DNA of 33,088 nt from SG8-30 sp037443885 (lineage in GTDB: Bacteria; Pseudomonadota; Gammaproteobacteria; Steroidobacterales; Steroidobacteraceae). Positions within the stretch are counted from its first letter, which is position 1. Each line of letters opens with the position of its first letter. Made by a program: the position numbers and the translations under genes. The stretch lies in NCBI GenBank assembly GCA_037443885.1, contig JBBINN010000008.1, positions 1 to 33,088 on the forward strand, written 5' to 3'. Under the pieces are notes generated by a model, which did not search any database, was not told the origin of the DNA, and worked only from the letters and a program-made list of their open reading frames with translations. Shown here in pieces: positions 17,436 to 25,356 of the stretch.

Positions 17436-18770
17436 TCAGCCGATCTCGTGGACGCGCTGGCCCAGCATCTCGGGGGTGATCAGCACCACACCACCCGGCG
17501 TGACGTGGAACCGCGCCGCATCCGCCGCAGCGTCGAAGCCGGCCTCGAAGCCGTCCGGCAGCCCGCAGAACTTGTCCACGACGGCACTGCGCAGGCGCAC
17601 GCCGCGGCCGATCGCCACCTCGGGCAGGACGACCGAGTCCTCGAGGTGCGAGCCGCGCTCCACGACGGTGTTGGTGAAGAGCAGGGAGCGATGGATGGAT
17701 GCCCCGCTCACCACGCAGCCGCTGGCGACCAGGCAGTCCCAGGCCTGGCCGCGGGCATCGGGCGCCTCGAAGATGAACTTTGCGGGCGGCAGGTGTTCCT
17801 CCACGGTGTGGATCGGCCAGGCGGCATCGTACATGTTGAGCTCGGGCTCGACGTGCACGAGGTCCATGTTGGCCGCCCAGTACGCATCCACGGTGCCGAC
17901 GTCACGCCAGTACGGCCGGCCGTGGACCATGTTCACGCAGCTCTCGGAATAGCGGTGTGCCTGCACATGGACGCCGCGCGCGAGGAGTGCAGGGATGACG
18001 TCGCGGCCGAAGTCCCGGCTCGAACAGGGATCATGCGCGTCCTCGCGGAGGAAACCGTAGAGGGCCGCGGCGCCGAACACGTAGATCCCCATGCTCACGA
18101 GCGCCCGGCCGGAGTGACCAGGCACCGGCTCGGGTTCGTCCGGCTTCTCCGCGAAGCCGTTCACCCGATCACGATCGTCCACCCGCATCACTCCGAAGGC
18201 GCGGGCGTCCTCGAGGGGCACCTCGATGCAGGCGATCGTGACGTCGGCGCCGGTCGCCTCGTGCTCGGCCAGCATCACGCCGTAGTCCATCTTGTAGACG
18301 TGGTCGCCGGCCAGCACCAGCACGTACTCCGGCGCGTGAGTCCGCAGGATGTCGAGATTCTGGTAGACCGCATCGGCCGTGCCACCGTACCAGCCCGCCT
18401 GCAGCGGCTGCTGGGCCGGCAGGACATCGAGAAACTCCTGCAGGTGCGCGTCCAGGAAATTCCAGCCGCGCTGCAGGTGCTGCAGCAGGCTGTGCGAGCG
18501 GTACTGGGTGGCGACGCCGATCCGGCGCACGCCCGAGTTGACGCAGTTGCTGAGCGCGAAGTCGATGATGCGGTGCTTGCCCCCGAAAGGCACCGCGGGC
18601 TTGCAGCGCCAGTCCGTGAGCTGCTTCAGGCGCGAGCCTCGGCCGCCCGCCAGCACCACCGCGTAGGTCGCACGCACCAGCGAGCCCACCTGCGGACGGC
18701 GGTGATACTCCGCGACCAGCGGGGGCGCCAGCCAGCGGTTCGACTCCCCGGTGACGTCGGTGACGGGCAT
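17436..18770 (-). CDS. glgC: Glucose-1-phosphate adenylyltransferase (ADP-glucose synthase)
   Basis: A 444-residue enzyme making ADP-glucose from ATP and glucose 1-phosphate, the committed step of bacterial glycogen synthesis. Seen: nucleotide loop GGRGSRLKQLTDWRCKPAVPF (42-62, split around K58), LSNCVNSGVRRIGVATQY, the catalytic LAGDHVYKMDYG, GFAEKP for sugar phosphate, and a C-terminal left-handed beta-helix (SGASIHRSLLFTNTVVERG). Length fits the family. The ATG has a GGGGAGGG site just upstream. No glgA, glgB or glgP is in the window. It is 90 bases downstream of the alpha/beta hydrolase and directly upstream of the ChaN-PDZ gene. Confidence 0.96.
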   Translation of the reverse strand: MPVTDVTGESNRWLAPPLVAEYHRRPQVGSLVRATYAVVLAGGRGSRLKQLTDWRCKPAVPFGGKHRIIDFALSNCVNSGVRRIGVATQYRSHSLLQHLQRGWNFLDAHLQEFLDVLPAQQPLQAGWYGGTADAVYQNLDILRTHAPEYVLVLAGDHVYKMDYGVMLAEHEATGADVTIACIEVPLEDARAFGVMRVDDRDRVNGFAEKPDEPEPVPGHSGRALVSMGIYVFGAAALYGFLREDAHDPCSSRDFGRDVIPALLARGVHVQAHRYSESCVNMVHGRPYWRDVGTVDAYWAANMDLVHVEPELNMYDAAWPIHTVEEHLPPAKFIFEAPDARGQAWDCLVASGCVVSGASIHRSLLFTNTVVERGSHLEDSVVLPEVAIGRGVRLRSAVVDKFCGLPDGFEAGFDAAADAARFHVTPGGVVLITPEMLGQRVHEIG

Positions 18771-18860
18771 TTGCCCTCCCCGCGCGGTCGCCGCAGTCCT
18801 TGCGGCCGTTCGAGTCTAGCGCGTTTGCGCGCCGCGCGGCACGGCCTCCGCAGCGCAGCC

Positions 18861-19763
18861 TCAGCGGCCGCCGAGGAAGGCGTCCCAGGCCGGGAAGAAC
18901 TCCCCGGGCCGCTCGAAGTAGACGAGTGCACCAGTGTCGAAGGCGCGCAGTGACCAGTTCGGCCGCCCGCGGACCCAGTCCGCCTCCGAGAAGTCACGGA
19001 AGTCACCGCGAGTGCCGTGCGCCAGCCACACCGGCATCGCGAGACGCTCGTACAGCGCGCGGATGTCGGCGCTGAACAGCCGGCCCGAGAGGAAGGCATA
19101 GGGCGCGTGATCGGCGCCGGGCTGGTGGGTCGTGCGCCAGGCGTAGTCCACGAGCCCCTCGTCCACCGCGTCGGAACCGTAGGTGCGCTCGAGGAAGTAC
19201 CGGATGCTCGCGCGGCTGACGAGCGCGCCGTACAGTGGACCACGCCACAGCGGGAACGTCAGCGCCGAGTGGAGGCCCGGAATCTCGCGGCTGGTGCCGG
19301 CCGGCGCGCGCATCCTCGCCGAGCCACGACGGAAGCCGGTGGGCGTGACGAGCGTCAGCGAGCGGAAGCGGGACGGCGTCTCGACCGCGACGCGCGCCAG
19401 GAATTCCGCGGACAGCGACAGGCCGAGCGCATCTACCGGCACGGCACCGCAGTCGCTCTCGATCGCATCCAGCGCGTCCCGCACGGCGTCGCAGAACAGC
19501 GCGCTGTCGTAGCGCCGGTCGGAGCGGTCGGAGAACCCGTAGCCCGGCAGGTCCGGCGCGTAGCACCGGTGCGAGCGCAGGGCGTGCTCGAAGGCGGGCT
19601 TGACCTCATAAGCGGACCCGGCCGCGTTGATGCTGTGCAGGAGCAGCAGCGGCGGACCCTTGCCGGCCACGTAGCAGCCGAGCCGGCCGCTGCGGCCGTC
19701 GAGCACGCGGCGGTCCGCATCGAGCGCGGCAGGGAGCTGGGGAGATTTCACACGCAGCATCAT
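18861..19763 (-). CDS. Alpha/beta hydrolase-fold protein with altered triad
   Basis: A 300-residue alpha/beta-hydrolase. The core is clear: LLLLHSINAAGSAYE (39-53, oxyanion region), YAPDLPGYGFSDR (68-80), the nucleophile elbow GLSLS (114-118, Ser116; the last Gly of GxSxG is Ser), and PVWLAHGTRGDF (244-255) with a candidate acid. Near the C-terminus, where relatives read GH before xxxFExPxEF, this protein has GALVYFERPGEF (278-289), so the catalytic His appears replaced by Ala279. It may be inactive or use another residue. It lies upstream of glgC on the same strand and is divergent from hflK. Substrate unknown. Confidence 0.82.
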   Translation of the reverse strand: MMLRVKSPQLPAALDADRRVLDGRSGRLGCYVAGKGPPLLLLHSINAAGSAYEVKPAFEHALRSHRCYAPDLPGYGFSDRSDRRYDSALFCDAVRDALDAIESDCGAVPVDALGLSLSAEFLARVAVETPSRFRSLTLVTPTGFRRGSARMRAPAGTSREIPGLHSALTFPLWRGPLYGALVSRASIRYFLERTYGSDAVDEGLVDYAWRTTHQPGADHAPYAFLSGRLFSADIRALYERLAMPVWLAHGTRGDFRDFSEADWVRGRPNWSLRAFDTGALVYFERPGEFFPAWDAFLGGR

Positions 19764-19862
19764 CGCAGCCTTCGCGCTGCAGTAACAGCCGGTGCTGGCC
19801 GCAGTCGGCTGCTATGCTTGCCCCTTTCCGCGGCATGAGCCGCGCGCAACGGAGTGCCGACT

Positions 19863-20942
19863 ATGGCCCAGAGCAAGAAGTGGCTCGAGAACGTCCTGGT
19901 CGGGAAGGGCTGGCACGAGCGGCCTCCCGGAGGCAGCGGCGCGCCTCCTCCCCCGCCCCCGCGGCGACCCACGCCCGGCCTCCCGCCGCGCGCGCTCGGC
20001 ATCGGCGCGATCGTCATACTGGCCCTGTGGGGACTGCTGAGCTGCTTCTACACCGTGCAGCCCGAGGAGCGCGCGGTGGTCAAGCGGCTCGGCCGCGTGA
20101 TCGGCATCTCCGACCCGGGCCTGCACTTCCGCCTGCCCTTCGGCATCGACACGGTGCAGTTCGTGGCCACGGAACGGGTGCTGAAGGAGGAGTTCGGCTT
20201 CCGCACCGAGGCCGGCGAAGGTGACCGCCGCAGCCGGTTCTCCGAGGGGGACTACACCGGCGAGTCGCTGATGCTGACCGGCGACCTAAACATCATCGAC
20301 GTGGAGTGGGTGGTGCAGTACCGCATCGCAGACCCGATCAAGTATCTGTACTCCATGCGCGAACCACGGCGGACGCTGCGCGACCTGTCGGAGTCGGTCA
20401 TGCGGCGCGTGGTGGGAAACCGCATCGGCAGCGAGGTGCTCACCGTCGGGCGCGTGGAGATCTCCAACACCGCACGCGACGAGATCCAGCTCGCGATGGA
20501 CCGCTACGAGAACGGGATCCACATCATCACCGTCGAGCTTCAGGACGTGGTGCCGCCGCCGCGCGTGCAGCCGGCCTTCAACGAGGTCAACGAGGCGCGC
20601 CAGGAGCGTGAGCGCATGATCAACGAGGCGAACAAGCAGGCGAACCAGGCGATTCCACGGGCCGAGGGTGAGGCGAACCGCCTGATCTCGGAGGCCGAGG
20701 GATATGCGACCGAGCGCGTGAACCGCGCCCTGGGCGAGACCGCCCGCTTCGACGCCGTGCTGGCCGAGTACCGCAACGCGCCGGACGTCACCCGCTCGCG
20801 CCTTTACCTCGAGACGCTGCGGCAGACGCTGCCCAAGGCCGGCTCGGTCGTGATGGTCCAGGACCGGCAGATGCCGCCGGTGCCGCTCCTGAACCTCCGG
20901 GACGCGCAGCCGCGCGAGCGTGCGGAAGGAGACCGGCGATGA
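19863..20942 (+). CDS. hflK: HflK, membrane protease modulator (SPFH/band 7)
   Basis: A 359-residue protein: Pro/Gly-rich cytoplasmic N-terminus (21-43), one membrane span (about 45-63), then the SPFH domain beginning FYTVQPEERAVVKRLGRV, and a long helical region (NEVNEARQERERMINEANKQ). HflK and HflC form a large cage around FtsH at the inner membrane and limit its access to substrates. The ATG at 19863 is used because GGAG lies 8 bases upstream; an in-frame GTG at 19854 would overlap that site. Its stop overlaps the hflC start (ATGA). The pair stands alone; the usual hfq-hflX neighbours are absent. Confidence 0.96.
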   Translation: MAQSKKWLENVLVGKGWHERPPGGSGAPPPPPPRRPTPGLPPRALGIGAIVILALWGLLSCFYTVQPEERAVVKRLGRVIGISDPGLHFRLPFGIDTVQFVATERVLKEEFGFRTEAGEGDRRSRFSEGDYTGESLMLTGDLNIIDVEWVVQYRIADPIKYLYSMREPRRTLRDLSESVMRRVVGNRIGSEVLTVGRVEISNTARDEIQLAMDRYENGIHIITVELQDVVPPPRVQPAFNEVNEARQERERMINEANKQANQAIPRAEGEANRLISEAEGYATERVNRALGETARFDAVLAEYRNAPDVTRSRLYLETLRQTLPKAGSVVMVQDRQMPPVPLLNLRDAQPRERAEGDRR

Positions 20943-21880
20943 GCCGCCTGCTGCCCGTGGCGGGCGGGCTGCTCGCCGTGATCCTCCTGATCAACTCCGC
21001 CTACATCATCGACCAGTCCGAGCAGGGCATCATCGTGCAGTTCGGCGAGCCGATCGGCGACGTCGTGGACCAGCCGGGCCTGCACTGGCGCATCCCTTTC
21101 ATCCAGGAGGTGCGTCGCTTCGACAGGCGCCTGCTCGCGTGGGACGGCGACGTGTCGCAGATCCCGACGCTCGGCCGCGAGTTCATCGTGGTGGACACCA
21201 CGGCCCGCTGGCGGATCGCCGACCCGTTGCAGTTCCTGCGCTCCGTGCGGGACGAGGCCGGCGCGCGCACGCGCCTCGACGACATCATCGACTCGGTGGC
21301 CCGTGACATCGTCTCGGGCACCGACCTCGAGGAGATCGTCCGTTCGGCCGACTGGAGCGTGGACGTCAGCGGGATCGTGGCCGAGGAGGGCCTCACGCTC
21401 GACGAGAGCGAGCTCGAGAGACCCAAGAAGGGCCGCGGCCAGCTCGAGCAGGAGATGCTCACGGCCGCCTCGCGGCTGATGCCCGGGCTCGGCATCGAGC
21501 TGGTGGACGTGCGCATCAAGCGCATCAACTACATCGAGTCGGTGCGGGTGCAGGTGGAGAGCCGCATGATCGCCGAGCGCCAGAGCATCGCCGAGCGCTT
21601 CCGCGCCGAGGGCCAGGGCCGCAGCCAGGAGATCCTCGGCAACATGGAGCGCGAGCTTCGCAGGATCCGGTCCGAGGCCGAGCGCACCGCCCAGGAGATC
21701 ATCGGCAAGGCCGACGCCGAGGCCACGCGCATCTACGGCCAGTCGTACGGGCGGGACCCGGAGTTCTACTCGTTCTTCAAGACGCTGGAGAGCTACGACG
21801 CGATCGGCGAGAACAGCACGCTGATCATAGACGCCAGGTCGGACTTCTTCCGCTACCTCGAGTCCACGCGCCGGCGCTAG
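20939..21880 (+). CDS. hflC: HflC, membrane protease modulator (SPFH/band 7)
   Basis: A 313-residue partner of HflK. One N-terminal membrane span (about 7-25) is followed by the SPFH domain (IDQSEQGIIVQFGEPIGDVV, DQPGLHWRIPFIQEVRRFDR) and a helical segment with RIKRINYIESVRVQVESRM and FRAEGQGRSQEILG, as in other HflC proteins. Translation is coupled to hflK by an ATGA overlap. The TAG stop shares CTAG (21877-21880) with the stop of the convergent GGDEF-EAL gene. Confidence 0.96.
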   Translation: MSRLLPVAGGLLAVILLINSAYIIDQSEQGIIVQFGEPIGDVVDQPGLHWRIPFIQEVRRFDRRLLAWDGDVSQIPTLGREFIVVDTTARWRIADPLQFLRSVRDEAGARTRLDDIIDSVARDIVSGTDLEEIVRSADWSVDVSGIVAEEGLTLDESELERPKKGRGQLEQEMLTAASRLMPGLGIELVDVRIKRINYIESVRVQVESRMIAERQSIAERFRAEGQGRSQEILGNMERELRRIRSEAERTAQEIIGKADAEATRIYGQSYGRDPEFYSFFKTLESYDAIGENSTLIIDARSDFFRYLESTRRR

Positions 21881-21889
21881 GCCGCCGGC
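21870..21889. terminator. Hairpin holding two convergent stop codons
   Basis: GCCGGCG (21870-21876) and CGCCGGC (21883-21889) form a 7-bp stem whose 6-base loop contains CTAG, the stop codons of hflC and of the GGDEF-EAL gene. No T-tract. Confidence 0.45.
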
Positions 21890-24072
21890 CGCATCGGCTC
21901 GGGGCGGCCGATGGCGTAGCCCTGGGCGAAGTCGATGCCCATTCCGCGGGCCGTCTCGAGCGAGGACAGGTCCTCCACCTGCTCCGCGATCAGCCGGAAG
22001 TTGAGGGTCCGCGCGAGGCGAACGATCGCCGCGACCATGGCCTGGTTGACGGCGTCACGGGCGAGATTGGTGATGTAGGAGCCGTCGATCTTCAGGTAGT
22101 CCATCGACAGGCTCTTGAGGTTCGCGAAGGCTCCCAGGTCGTTGCCGAAGTCGTCGAGCGCGAACTGGCAGCCCATGCCGTGCAGCACGCCGATGAATCG
22201 GCGCGCGGTGTCGAGGTTGGCGTTCACGGAGGTCTCGGTGACCTCGAAGCAGACCTGCGAGGGCGGTGCACCCGTGTGGTCGAGCATCTCCACCACGAAC
22301 TCCAGGAAGGCAGGGTCGCCGAGCGTCTGGCCGGAGAGGTTGAGCGACAGGCTGCCGCCCTGCGGCAGGCGGATCGCGCCCGTGGCGAGCGCGGTCAGCG
22401 CGGTCTGGACGACCCAGCGGTCCACCAGGCCCATGAGGCGGTAGCGCTCCGCGGCGCGCATGAACTCGGCCGGCGCTATGGTGGCACCGGTCTCGTCGCG
22501 CATGCGCAGGAAGGCCTCGAGCGCCGGGCCGCGCGACGCGCCCTCGCGCACCGCCATGATCGGCTGCAGGTACAGCTCGAAACGCCCGTCGCGCAGCGCG
22601 GACTGCAGGCGCTGCAGCCACTGGATCTCGCCGCTGTGGCGGGCCACCGCCTCGTCCCGCGCCGAATAGACGTGAACGTGGCTGCCCTCCCGGCTCTTGG
22701 CGGCGTAGCAGGCGGAGTCCGCCGCGCTCATCACGTCCTCGAGCATGCCGCTCTCGTGGCCGACCTCGACGAGTCCGACGCTGACGCCGACGCTGAAGAT
22801 CCGGTCCTTCCACACGAAGCGGTAGTCGTTGACTGCGCGGCAGATGTCCTCGGCGATCTGCCTCGCCTTGTCGAGCGGACAGCCGACCAGCAGGATGCCG
22901 AACTCGTCCCCGCCGAGGCGCCCGACCGTGTCCGAGTCGCGCACCGAGTCCTTCAGCAGCGCCGCCACCTCGAGCAGCATGTTGTCCCCGGCCAGGTGGC
23001 CGACGGTGTCGTTGACGGCCTTGAAGCGATCCAGATCCAGATAGCACACGACGTGCGAGCCGTCGCCTGCGCGGCTACCCTCCAGCGCCTCGCCGAGCCG
23101 GCGCTCGAACTCGCGGCGGTTGACGAGCCCGGTCAGCGCATCGTGGCTCGCCTGGTACGACATCTGGCGCGTGATTCCGCGCAGCTCCGTCACGTCGTGC
23201 AGCGACACCGCCACACCGGCGAGCTCGCCGCCCGGACCGCGCATGGGCGACGCGGAAAGCTCGACGTGCCGCTCGGTTCCGCTCGGCGCGATGAGCAGCG
23301 CCCGGCGGCCGAGCGCGACCGGCACCCCGGCCGCGGCGCACTGGCGGATGGGGTCGGGCAGCGGGCGGCGATCGTGCTCGTCCACGAAGCCGACCAGTTC
23401 GGCGAGCTGGCGTCCCTCGGCATCGTCTGCGGACACGCCGAGCAGCGCCGCGGCGGCCGGATTCAGGTACTCGATGTGACCCTGCGCGCCCGTGACGACA
23501 ACGCCGTCGCTGACGGCCTCCAGCGCAAGCTGGGCCCGCGCGCGCGGCGCGGACGGCACAGCCGCCTCGGCCCTCGGCGCGGCCGGCACCATCTCGATGG
23601 CAGAGAAGAGCGTGAACGGCTGGCCGCCGATCTGCACGGTGGCGCCCTTCAGCTCGAGACGGGCGACCTGGCCGTGCGAGTCGGCCACCTCCACCTCGAG
23701 CAGCTCGGACACGGGTTCGCCCGCCAACCGCCGCGCCAGCTGAGCCGCGACCAGTCGCGCGTAGTCGGCCGTCACCAGCTGGTCGAGCGAGCGCCCGACG
23801 ACCTCCTCCTGCGGCAACCCCACCAGGCCGCAGAAGGCGGCGTTGGCGGCCTCGATGCGCTCTCGGTGCAGGAAGACCGGCTCGCGGACCGTGGTGATCA
23901 GGGACCTGAGCAGGGCCCGCTGCCCAGCATCCTGTTCGGCCAGCGTGTCCGGCCCCGGCTGCCCGGAGAGATCCTCGAGGCGGCGGATCTGCCTCCGCTG
24001 GACGAAAGCGACCCGGGCCAGCAGCGCAGTGAGCGCGGCCAGCACGATGCCGGCTACCTCGGGCCCGGTCAT
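21877..24072 (-). CDS. PAS-PAS-GGDEF-EAL cyclic di-GMP protein
   Basis: A 731-residue protein: an N-terminal membrane span (about 5-24), PAS-like domains (about 58-160 and 180-300), GGDEF (about 305-470) and EAL (about 485-725). The GGDEF motif is intact (RLGGDEF, GGDEF at 387-391) with an inhibitory RxxD site just upstream (378-381), so cyclase activity is likely. In the EAL domain the signature is EAF (519-521), but NLSG, FEVTET, DDFGN, LKIDGSYI and AEQVE are kept, so phosphodiesterase activity is possible. The ATG at 24072 follows a GGGGAG site; a GTG 13 codons upstream is less likely. It is convergent with hflC and divergent from the PIMT-like gene. Confidence 0.94.
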   Translation of the reverse strand: MTGPEVAGIVLAALTALLARVAFVQRRQIRRLEDLSGQPGPDTLAEQDAGQRALLRSLITTVREPVFLHRERIEAANAAFCGLVGLPQEEVVGRSLDQLVTADYARLVAAQLARRLAGEPVSELLEVEVADSHGQVARLELKGATVQIGGQPFTLFSAIEMVPAAPRAEAAVPSAPRARAQLALEAVSDGVVVTGAQGHIEYLNPAAAALLGVSADDAEGRQLAELVGFVDEHDRRPLPDPIRQCAAAGVPVALGRRALLIAPSGTERHVELSASPMRGPGGELAGVAVSLHDVTELRGITRQMSYQASHDALTGLVNRREFERRLGEALEGSRAGDGSHVVCYLDLDRFKAVNDTVGHLAGDNMLLEVAALLKDSVRDSDTVGRLGGDEFGILLVGCPLDKARQIAEDICRAVNDYRFVWKDRIFSVGVSVGLVEVGHESGMLEDVMSAADSACYAAKSREGSHVHVYSARDEAVARHSGEIQWLQRLQSALRDGRFELYLQPIMAVREGASRGPALEAFLRMRDETGATIAPAEFMRAAERYRLMGLVDRWVVQTALTALATGAIRLPQGGSLSLNLSGQTLGDPAFLEFVVEMLDHTGAPPSQVCFEVTETSVNANLDTARRFIGVLHGMGCQFALDDFGNDLGAFANLKSLSMDYLKIDGSYITNLARDAVNQAMVAAIVRLARTLNFRLIAEQVEDLSSLETARGMGIDFAQGYAIGRPEPMRPAA

Positions 24073-24282
24073 TCGGTCGTGTCTCCCCTGCCGCGGCTGG
24101 CTCTTCCGCACCGCCGCGCTCGTTCGGCTCGTTGTTTCACGACTGCCGGCAGCATATCCCAGCGCGGTGGAGCCGCCCCGGCAGATTCACCATAATGGCG
24201 CGGTGATTCCACCTTGTCGCAGGTCGGCCGCAGGCCGTAACCTCGCGCCCCTGCAACGCCGGCTGCCCCGACGGATCCCGCC

Positions 24283-24933
24283 ATGAACCCCGAAACCGCC
24301 CGCCGCCAGATGATCGACCAGCAGGTCCGTGCCTGGGAGGTGCTGGACGACGCCGTGCTGGACGTGATGCGCGCCGTGCCGCGCGAGCGCTTCGTGCCCG
24401 AGGCCTACCGCGAGGTGGCCTTCGCCGACATGGAGATCCCGCTGGGCCATGGCCAGCACATGCTGCCGCCCAAGGTGGACGGCCGCCTGCTGCAGGCGCT
24501 GGCGCTGCGCCGGGATGACGAAGTCCTGGAGGTGGGCACCGGCAGCGGCTTCCTCGCAGCCTGCCTCGCGAGGCTGGCCCGCAGCGTGCGCTCGCTCGAG
24601 ATCCACGCGGACCTCGCCGAGGCCGCCACGCGCACGCTCCGCGGCATGTCGGTGACCAATGTCACTGTCGAGCAGATGGACGCGAGTAACCTCGACGAGC
24701 ACGACCGCTACGATGCCATCGCGCTCACTGCCTCGCTGCCCGTCTACGACCCGCGATTCGAGCGTGCGCTCAAGGTGGGCGGCCGGCTGTTCGTCGTGGT
24801 GGGCACCTCGCCTATCATGGAAGCGCGGCTCGTGACCCGGACCGACCCGATGGAATGGACCACCGAGAGCCTGTTCGAGACCTGCATAGACCCGATGGAG
24901 AACGCGGCGCGGCCGCCGCGCTTCAGCTTCTAG
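24283..24933 (+). CDS. PIMT-family methyltransferase with divergent active site
   Basis: A 216-residue cytoplasmic SAM-dependent methyltransferase of the isoaspartyl methyltransferase family. The N-terminal helix (RRQMIDQQVRAWEV), AVPRERFVPEAYREVAFADM and the SAM motif VLEVGTGSGFLAACLA (81-96) are clear. The active-site stretch that reads GQTISQP in true PIMT enzymes is GQHMLPPK here (57-64), losing the Thr and Ser, so repair activity is doubtful. A subclass of this kind commonly sits next to tolC in gammaproteobacteria, as here. A rhodanese gene follows after 8 bases, then tolC. Confidence 0.88.
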   Translation: MNPETARRQMIDQQVRAWEVLDDAVLDVMRAVPRERFVPEAYREVAFADMEIPLGHGQHMLPPKVDGRLLQALALRRDDEVLEVGTGSGFLAACLARLARSVRSLEIHADLAEAATRTLRGMSVTNVTVEQMDASNLDEHDRYDAIALTASLPVYDPRFERALKVGGRLFVVVGTSPIMEARLVTRTDPMEWTTESLFETCIDPMENAARPPRFSF

Positions 24934-24941
24934 GAAAGCCC

Positions 24942-25247
24942 ATGATTCCGGAGATGACCCCTACGGAATTCGTCCGCCGCCGCGATGCGGGCGAGGACGT
25001 GACGCTGCTCGACGTGCGCGAGCCGTCGGAAGTGGCCGCAGCAGCCGTGCCGGGCGCCCTGCACATCCCCATGGCTCAGGTGCCCGCGCGATTGCAGGAA
25101 CTCGACCGCGGGCGGGAGGTCGTCGTGCTGTGCCGCTCCGGGGGCCGCAGCTTCCAGGTCGCCATGTACCTGCGCCAGCAGGGCTTCGAGCGCGTGGCCA
25201 ACCTCCACGGCGGCATCCTGCAATGGCAGCGGGAGATCGAGGACTGA
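24942..25247 (+). CDS. Single-domain rhodanese-like protein
   Basis: A 101-residue rhodanese domain: LLDVREPSEVAAAAVPGALHIPM (22-44, quoted in part as LLDVREPSE) and the active-site loop CRSGGRS with C64, then a final LHGGILQWQ. Rhodaneses move sulfane sulfur from donors such as thiosulfate to acceptors. No signal peptide, so cytoplasmic. The ATG at 24942 has AGGAA just upstream (24933-24937). It sits between the PIMT-like gene and tolC, a frequent arrangement; the sulfur acceptor is unknown. Confidence 0.92.
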   Translation: MIPEMTPTEFVRRRDAGEDVTLLDVREPSEVAAAAVPGALHIPMAQVPARLQELDRGREVVVLCRSGGRSFQVAMYLRQQGFERVANLHGGILQWQREIED

Positions 25248-25274
25248 AGCGGCTCGGCGGGAGCCGCCGGCCGG

Positions 25275-25316
25275 GTGTTGAATCCGGTAGTATGGTGATT
25301 TACCATACTACAACAC
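25275..25316 (+). promoter_or_regulatory. Candidate tolC promoter with palindromic operator
   Basis: An AT-rich stretch in a GC-rich region. A perfect 10-base inverted repeat, GTAGTATGGT (25287-25296) and ACCATACTAC (25302-25311), is separated by GATTT. A second pair, GTGTTG (25275-25280) and CAACAC (25311-25316), flanks it. TTGAAT (25278-25283) and TACCAT (25301-25306) are spaced 17 bases apart and could be -35 and -10 boxes, so the palindrome would cover the spacer and the -10 box, as expected for a repressor site. An RNA hairpin is the alternative; no T-tract follows. Confidence 0.6.
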
Positions 25317-25356
25317 TAGTTATCTTTGGGCCCGCGCGGCCTGGATGCGAAACATC

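Noticed and set aside
19808..19818. Extended -10-like TGCTATGCT before hflK
   Set aside because: No matching -35 element at the right distance; too weak to list as a promoter.
22180..24195. Plus-strand open frame of 671 codons
   Set aside because: Antisense to the GGDEF-EAL gene, with no recognisable domain.
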